Of a stretch of 64,000 nt of DNA, positions 58,980 to 64,000 are shown in pieces. The DNA is taken from positions 7,264,114 through 7,328,113 of the forward strand of contig CM028328.1 in assembly GCA_016647705.1 (NCBI GenBank). Direction: 5' to 3'. How positions within the stretch are numbered: position 1 is the first letter of the stretch; every line of letters starts with the position of its first letter. The DNA comes from Eucommia ulmoides (lineage: Eukaryota > Streptophyta > Magnoliopsida > Garryales > Eucommiaceae). Below the pieces are notes generated by a model, which saw nothing but the letters and a program-made list of their open reading frames with translations, was not told the DNA's origin and ran no database searches. Position numbers and translations under genes: made by a program.

Positions 58980-60310
58980 TTATTATACTTATGTAAAATA
59001 ATCAACACTACATACTCAGATGCAGACTGGGCTGGTAATGCTCTAGATCGGAAGTCCACCTCTGGTTATTGTGTTTATCTTGCTTCTAACCTCATTTCTT
59101 GGGGCTCTAAGAAGCAACAAACTATGGCATGCTCATCTACTGAGGCAAAATACAAGTCCATGGCAAAAACTGTTGCTGAAGTCAGTTGGCTGAAATATTT
59201 ACACCAAGATCTTCATGTTGTTCTTTTTCACACTCCAATACTATGGTGTGACAATGTGTCTACACTTCATTTAACTACTAATATGGTCTTTCATGCCAGA
59301 ACCAAACATATAGAAGTGGAATATCATTTTATTCATGAGAAAGTTATGGCTAAGCAACTTCAAATTGGTCATGTTTCTTCTTCAGATCAGATTGCAGATG
59401 TGTTCACTAAAATTTCGTCTATTTCTCAGTTTTACTTGCTCAAAGACAAATTCATGGTTCAACTACTCATAAGTTTGAACGGGAATGATGAGAATATTCA
59501 GTATATCAGTTCAAAAGATTTCAAAAACACTGCAACTAATTCTACTTAATAGTTTGTTGAGTTGTTAGTTATAAGTAGTCTATATATACTCCCTTCTAAG
59601 GGTATTCATAGGGCTGGCAAAATAGGTATTTATACGATGACACGACACGAGACCGACACGAAATTAGCAAGTCTAGGTTTTGCTTATCAGGTATCGGATC
59701 GTTATCGTGTGAAACCCGATAACCTGATAAGAAATAATGCAGGTTATCAGGTTGACCTGATAACCAATACGTTACACGATAAGATACGATAAGAATTTCG
59801 TGTATTCAGGTTACACGATAACCTGTGACTCAATAGGTTACCCGTTAATTTAATAAATTATTTTTACACTCCCAAATTATCAAATATTACAAATTAGTAC
59901 TTAATATATATAATAATTTGTTAAGATGGTTTTAAATTAACAGATTAACAGGTCGTTAACCGGTCATTAACGTATAATGGGTTAACGTGTAATGGGTAGA
60001 TTAATGTATAATAGAAACCTATCAGGTCTTATCATGTCGTGTTTACCTGATAGGTTTTGTGTCATCGTGTGACACGAAAAATTATCGTGTCATGTCGTGT
60101 CGACACGATAATTTTCGTGTTGTGTTCGTGTTTGAGTAGTCTGACACGATAAGCTTATCGTGTCGTGTTCGTGTTTGGGTCTTATCGTGTTTCGTGTTAT
60201 CGTGTAATGACCTGTTACATGACCTGTTACCTGTTTTGCCAGCCCTAGGTATTCATATGTAATCAATAAAATTGAATGATGATTCAATCTTCTTCGTATT
60301 CTCTTGTTTA
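58980..60310 (+). mobile_element. Copia-4: 3' fragment of a Ty1/copia element
   Basis: RNase H region (about 59018-59450) with SDADWAGN, STEAKYKSMA and DQIADVFTK motifs, then about 0.1 kb of terminal sequence interrupted by a hAT element. It resumes with an AATAAA signal near 60265. Gag, protease, integrase and RT are absent. The fragment itself has few breaks. Truncated fossil. Confidence 0.8.
59609..60247. mobile_element. hAT-type MITE nested in Copia-4
   Basis: Perfect 8 bp target duplication GGTATTCA (59601-59608 and 60248-60255). The TIRs are 19 bp, TAGGGCTGGCAAAATAGGT and ACCTGTTTTGCCAGCCCTA, with one mismatch. The interior is dominated by TTATCGTGT/ACACGATAA words in both orientations. 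639 bp, non-coding. Confidence 0.9.
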
Positions 60311-60777
60311 ATTTCAATAGATAAGTAATCGAATTAAGAACATTAAGAAGTGTAGCCATTTAGAGCGACTTGAATATGTGTACTTTTAGTTAGGAAATCT
60401 TATAATTTTCATAGCTTTATAAGCAATCACATGTGCAACAAGGGGTTAGTTATGTAAAAAAAATGGAGAAAATCTCTCTAGCTGATTATATTTATATTTA
60501 ATTGTTTTGATTTTACTGCATTTTGAATTCAAATATATTGAAATATTAAATGACTAAATACTTGACATGTATTATTGAAATATAAATACTGTCAAACAAT
60601 ATTCATGTGTTATATGGTAGATATATCAGGTACCATTTCAAAAGACCAAAAAAAATAAGAAAATTAAAATTTAATTTTTTTTATTTAAATTAACAAAGTA
60701 TTTATTAAAATATAATTTTTATGTAATTACTAGTTTTATGGTAAATCAAACATTGTAATATGATATAAATTTCAATA

Positions 60778-62385
60778 TTATTTATATGGGTTAGTTTTTT
60801 CCGTAATCGCCTTCAAACAATCATAAAATTCTTTTGAATCTCCATAGAAAAGGCTCCTTTCATATTCTTCCAAATCATTGTAGATAGGCACCTGAAGCGC
60901 ATTGTGTAGACAAGAAGTAGGAGTCATTTCACTTTCCTTATTTTTCTTTTCATCGAAAAGTTCAATCTCCTTTTCTTTTTCTTTATCTAAAAGTTCAATC
61001 TCCTTCTCTTTTTCTTGATCTAAAAGTTCAGTCTCCTTTTATTTTCCTTTATCCGAGCTGATGGATGAATTTGCAGGTTCAATTTTCTCGCCATTGTCTG
61101 GCAATGCAACTTCTATTATAGTTCTTGTCTTCTTTTATTTCTTTCCTGAAATTAAATTGTTTAGAAAAATAATAATATTAATCTGCTAATAGTTTCTTAG
61201 GGTTACTATTTAAGACACTGGAATACATTTACTATGAACATTCAAAACTATAAGATGTACAATACAATTTTTGCATTGTCGAGATGTTTTTAAAAAAATT
61301 GAAACTTTAGACTACTTTACAAAAAAAATTTGATTCCATTTAGTTCTCGTCAAAGGTATATTATCACATGACCCCATACCATTTTACGAACATCACGGAG
61401 AGAGATATAAATGGTTTGATTTGGTTCAATTTTGGAAATTAAGAAAATTAGAACTAACATTTTGAATCCTATTATTTGGAATCTAACAAACTATTGGGAT
61501 TCAGTTTGGTTTAGTTCAGGTTATATTTTTGAAATTCAACTAAATATCCTGTAAACATTTAGTGATATAATACACTTGGAAAAAAATTAACAAAGCCAAA
61601 AAGTTAATAAGTTTATTATCATTGAAAAACAAATAGCCATAAAAAAGTCTCGGTACATCTCTTAATCTTATACATGCCTTAATCTTAAAAAATCAATGCC
61701 TAAAATCTAAAGCTTAAATTAATGCAATAATTACACCAATATTTTGTAATTTGATTCTTAATCATTACTTGTTGTTAGCGATTCGCATACATTAAATTCG
61801 TATAGAGATATATAATAAATAACAAACATATACAAAATAAATAACGTGTCACTTTAATTCACTTCTTAAAATTCTGAAAAGTTAAAAACTAGAACCGAAC
61901 CATTATTTTTAGGGAAGAAGTAGAGGGGGGAAAAAAAAGAAAAAAAGATGCATGTGTTGATAACATAAAGGTTGAAATTATAGTAATTAAATATAATATT
62001 TTTTTATAAGTGATATATGGGGGAAAAAAAGAGTGCAAATAAAATGACCCAAAAGATAGTTAAGGATCTCTTTTTTAAGTGTCTTATCAAGTTACTTAAA
62101 ATAGATTAAGTAAATAGTTAGAAAATTTGACATAATTAATTATTAACAGTAAGTGAAATAATTTTTAGGTGTCTACACAAAATATTATGTATACCTTTTT
62201 GTAAAAAAATTCCTCTATATATTAATATTTTTTATGAACATGTAGTAATTCTACTTAATTTGTAATTTGATGGGAAAAAAATCCTTCAAAATGAATTACT
62301 TTAAAATAACATTATTATTTGTCAATATTTAAGGAAAAAAAAAAAAAGAGCTAGAAATAATACCAAACAACTTGTTGAGACCCAT
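60778..62385 (-). pseudogene. Two-exon Lys/Glu-rich gene, block D, with stops
   Basis: Exon 1 (62385-62364) reads MGLNKLF with a GTATTA donor. Exon 2 (61145-60778) starts after TTAATTTCAG in the same phase as A. A TAA interrupts the third full codon of exon 2 and another TAA follows SSISSDKGK. Otherwise the frame is preserved to the end: expanded repeats (LLDQEKEKEIE, LLDKEKEKEIE, LFDEKKNKESE) and the conserved end IYNDLEEYERSLF..GDSKEFYDCLKAIT. Likely dead, though decay is light. Confidence 0.65.
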
Positions 62386-62609
62386 TTTCTTCGTACAAGT
62401 TTTAAAATATTTTGTTTTGCCGGATTATAAGTTTGTTGTATTGTAGTAACATTTGAATAGTTTAAAACTGTTTATATAGGATTTTATTTCTTCGATATTT
62501 ATCAATTTGAAAAAAAAAATATTCATTATTAATTTCCATTAATTTTACAATATTCGTTTGACTATATCTATTTCAGTATCTTTTAGAGAATAAATGAATT
62601 AAATGAGGT

Positions 62610-62837
62610 GGCATAAATTTTCCTAGGGTGGAAAAAAATTGCATAGAAAGGCGGCCAATAGGTTTCCTTCCTAGTTAAATATTCTGTACGAGGTTCAAAA
62701 TCCTATATCTCTTCTTTTCGTAATTGTATTTTGGCCCCTAAAGATCTAAAGTTCAACATTATTTTCAATTCCTTTTCAAGGACTTTTCTAACTTCTACTT
62801 TTCAACGTGTGTGACCCATTAAATTCAACCGAAAGCT
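62610..62837. other. Right edge of block D
   Basis: Similarity to blocks A-C stops near 62605 after GAGAATAAATGAATTAAATG. The following sequence is AT-rich with no feature recognised. Confidence 0.4.
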
Positions 62838-63720
62838 AAATGGTGAATATAATTAACTAATTAATTCATTAATCTATTAAAATTGGAACAATTCTAAATT
62901 TTTCCTTCTAGAAGAAAATACTTTTCTCCTAAGACATTTTCTTCGACTGTGCATCACGTCTACCCATATGTCACATCCATGTCCAGTTGGTAGGAATTTC
63001 ATCACGAGAATCTCCTCAAATATTATTTTTGTATTATATGATATCTCTATCTTATATTCCCGAAAGGACTAACAATGTATATTGTCAAAAAACCCTAGTT
63101 CAATCATACATATATATATCAAATGATAATGTAATTTCTTGTGACACCAATTGAAATCTCTTCCCAATCGTCATACACCCTTGCCCAAAGTATTTATTGA
63201 ATTATATTAAATCTAATTACATAGCACACGTCTCTCTTTGCTGAGAGTGATAGATCCTATCTAGCACACCAAAAGCTAGAATGTGAAATTAATTAATTAA
63301 TTGATTAATTTATTAGTCAATTAATCAAATAATATTAGAACAATTTTAATTTTACCCTTCCGAAAGGAAATACTTTTCTCTTAAGGCATTTTTCTCCAAC
63401 TGTGTGTTGCATCTACCCATATATCACGGTTATGTCCAGTTGGTAGGAATTTCACCAAAAAAACCTCCTCAGGTATGATTCTCGTAGTATACGGTATCTC
63501 TATTTAGTGTTCCCGAAAAGACCAACTGGATATGTATAAAATAAATAAAATTCTAGTTCAATCATATTAAATCGATTAATAAAATATTTCCTCGTGACAC
63601 CGATAAGACTCGCATCCCAATCGTCATAAAACCATGTCCAAAGTATTTATTGAATTACATAGGATGCATTCCTCTTTGTTGAGAGTGATAGATCTTATCT
63701 TACATACTCGAATGGTCACA
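62838..63720. repeat. Tandem direct duplication of a 0.44 kb unit
   Basis: Unit 1 (62838-63276) and unit 2 (63277-63720) share, in order: TTAATTAATT runs, AAATACTTTTCTC, CATCTACCCATAT or GTCTACCCATAT, TGTCCAGTTGGTAGGAATTT, CCCAATCGTCAT, CCAAAGTATTTATTGAATTA, and TTGAGAGTGATAGAT or TGAGAGTGATAGAT. Diverged, perhaps 80% identical by eye. No coding frame. Origin unknown; it could be LTR-derived. The sequence from 63721 to the end shows nothing recognisable. Confidence 0.65.
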
Positions 63721-64000
63721 TATATGTTTCACTCTACCCAATAAATATATTTGAAATTTCATGGTTAGAATACAACACTTAGTACTATATGTGATACCCA
63801 ACACCTCAAGTCTGAAGATCGCAAGTACCATTACAACTCCGATATTTCATTTTGATATTGAATAAAACTACAATGTGGAATATTTAGGAACATTTAGATA
63901 TAAGTTACCAAAATGTCTATGATCTCACTGCTTTTAATTACCATTAAAGGTTAAGATATTTTCAACTTAATATCGAGGGTTATACAACAACATGATATAA

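Overview
The window looks like AT-rich, gene-poor nuclear DNA of a flowering plant, probably a eudicot. The evidence is Ty1/copia elements primed by initiator Met-tRNA, a plant LINE, MULE, CACTA, hAT and Helitron transposons, a plant SINE, long microsatellites, and small genes with GT-AG introns and TATA boxes. I cannot name the species. Nothing bacterial is present.

Four related blocks organise the window. Each holds a small two-exon minus-strand gene encoding a Lys/Glu-rich protein of about 108 aa. Block A (about 4.3-4.56 and 9.99-12.2 kb) has a copy that looks intact. Block B (52.5-54.7 kb) has lost the first splice donor. Block C (36.8-40.8 kb) has a one-base shift at the acceptor and a shortened end. 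Block D (60.3-62.6 kb) has premature stops. A and B are the younger pair, inside a 5.8 kb segmental duplication (about 5.04-19.05 and 51.17-56.93 kb). That duplication also carries a TRIM, two hAT-like elements and a second host gene. The second gene reads open in B (56270-57121) and is split by a copia element in A.

Layout. 1-1738: MULE transposase decayed only by stops in one frame. 2.4-4.3 kb: tandem short palindromes and a 1.4 kb foldback. 5.1-9.06 kb: a TRIM split by an LTR-type element that itself holds a Helitron. 9.07-13.2 kb: hAT-like element, gene A, second hAT-like element. 13.9-19.05 kb: host pseudogene split by Copia-1. 20.6-22.1 kb: TIR element with a 72 bp palindromic minisatellite, inserted in a GGTGATAGT-type minisatellite. 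22.7-29.1 kb: L1-type LINE. 29.3-35.8 kb: Copia-3 (minus) split by an element ending ACTACAAGAAAAA. 36.8-40.8 kb: block C with a gene-capturing TIR element in its intron. 40.8-49.9 kb: Copia-2 (minus) split by a short LTR element and by a CACTA element carrying five exons of a PPIP5K/VIH-type inositol pyrophosphate kinase gene. 50.9-57.1 kb: block B. 57.2-60.3 kb: inverted-repeat element, Au-type SINE fragment, and a copia 3' fragment with a hAT insertion. 60.3-64 kb: block D and a 0.44 kb tandem duplication.

Two themes stand out. First, DNA transposons carry host gene pieces (VIH kinase in the CACTA, a UGT72-like glucosyltransferase in the block C element, a possible cyclophilin exon in the 32.4-35.5 kb element). 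Second, several unrelated-looking TIR elements are built around their own short palindromic word repeated many times. Calls rest on reading the sequence and on family knowledge; no searches were run.
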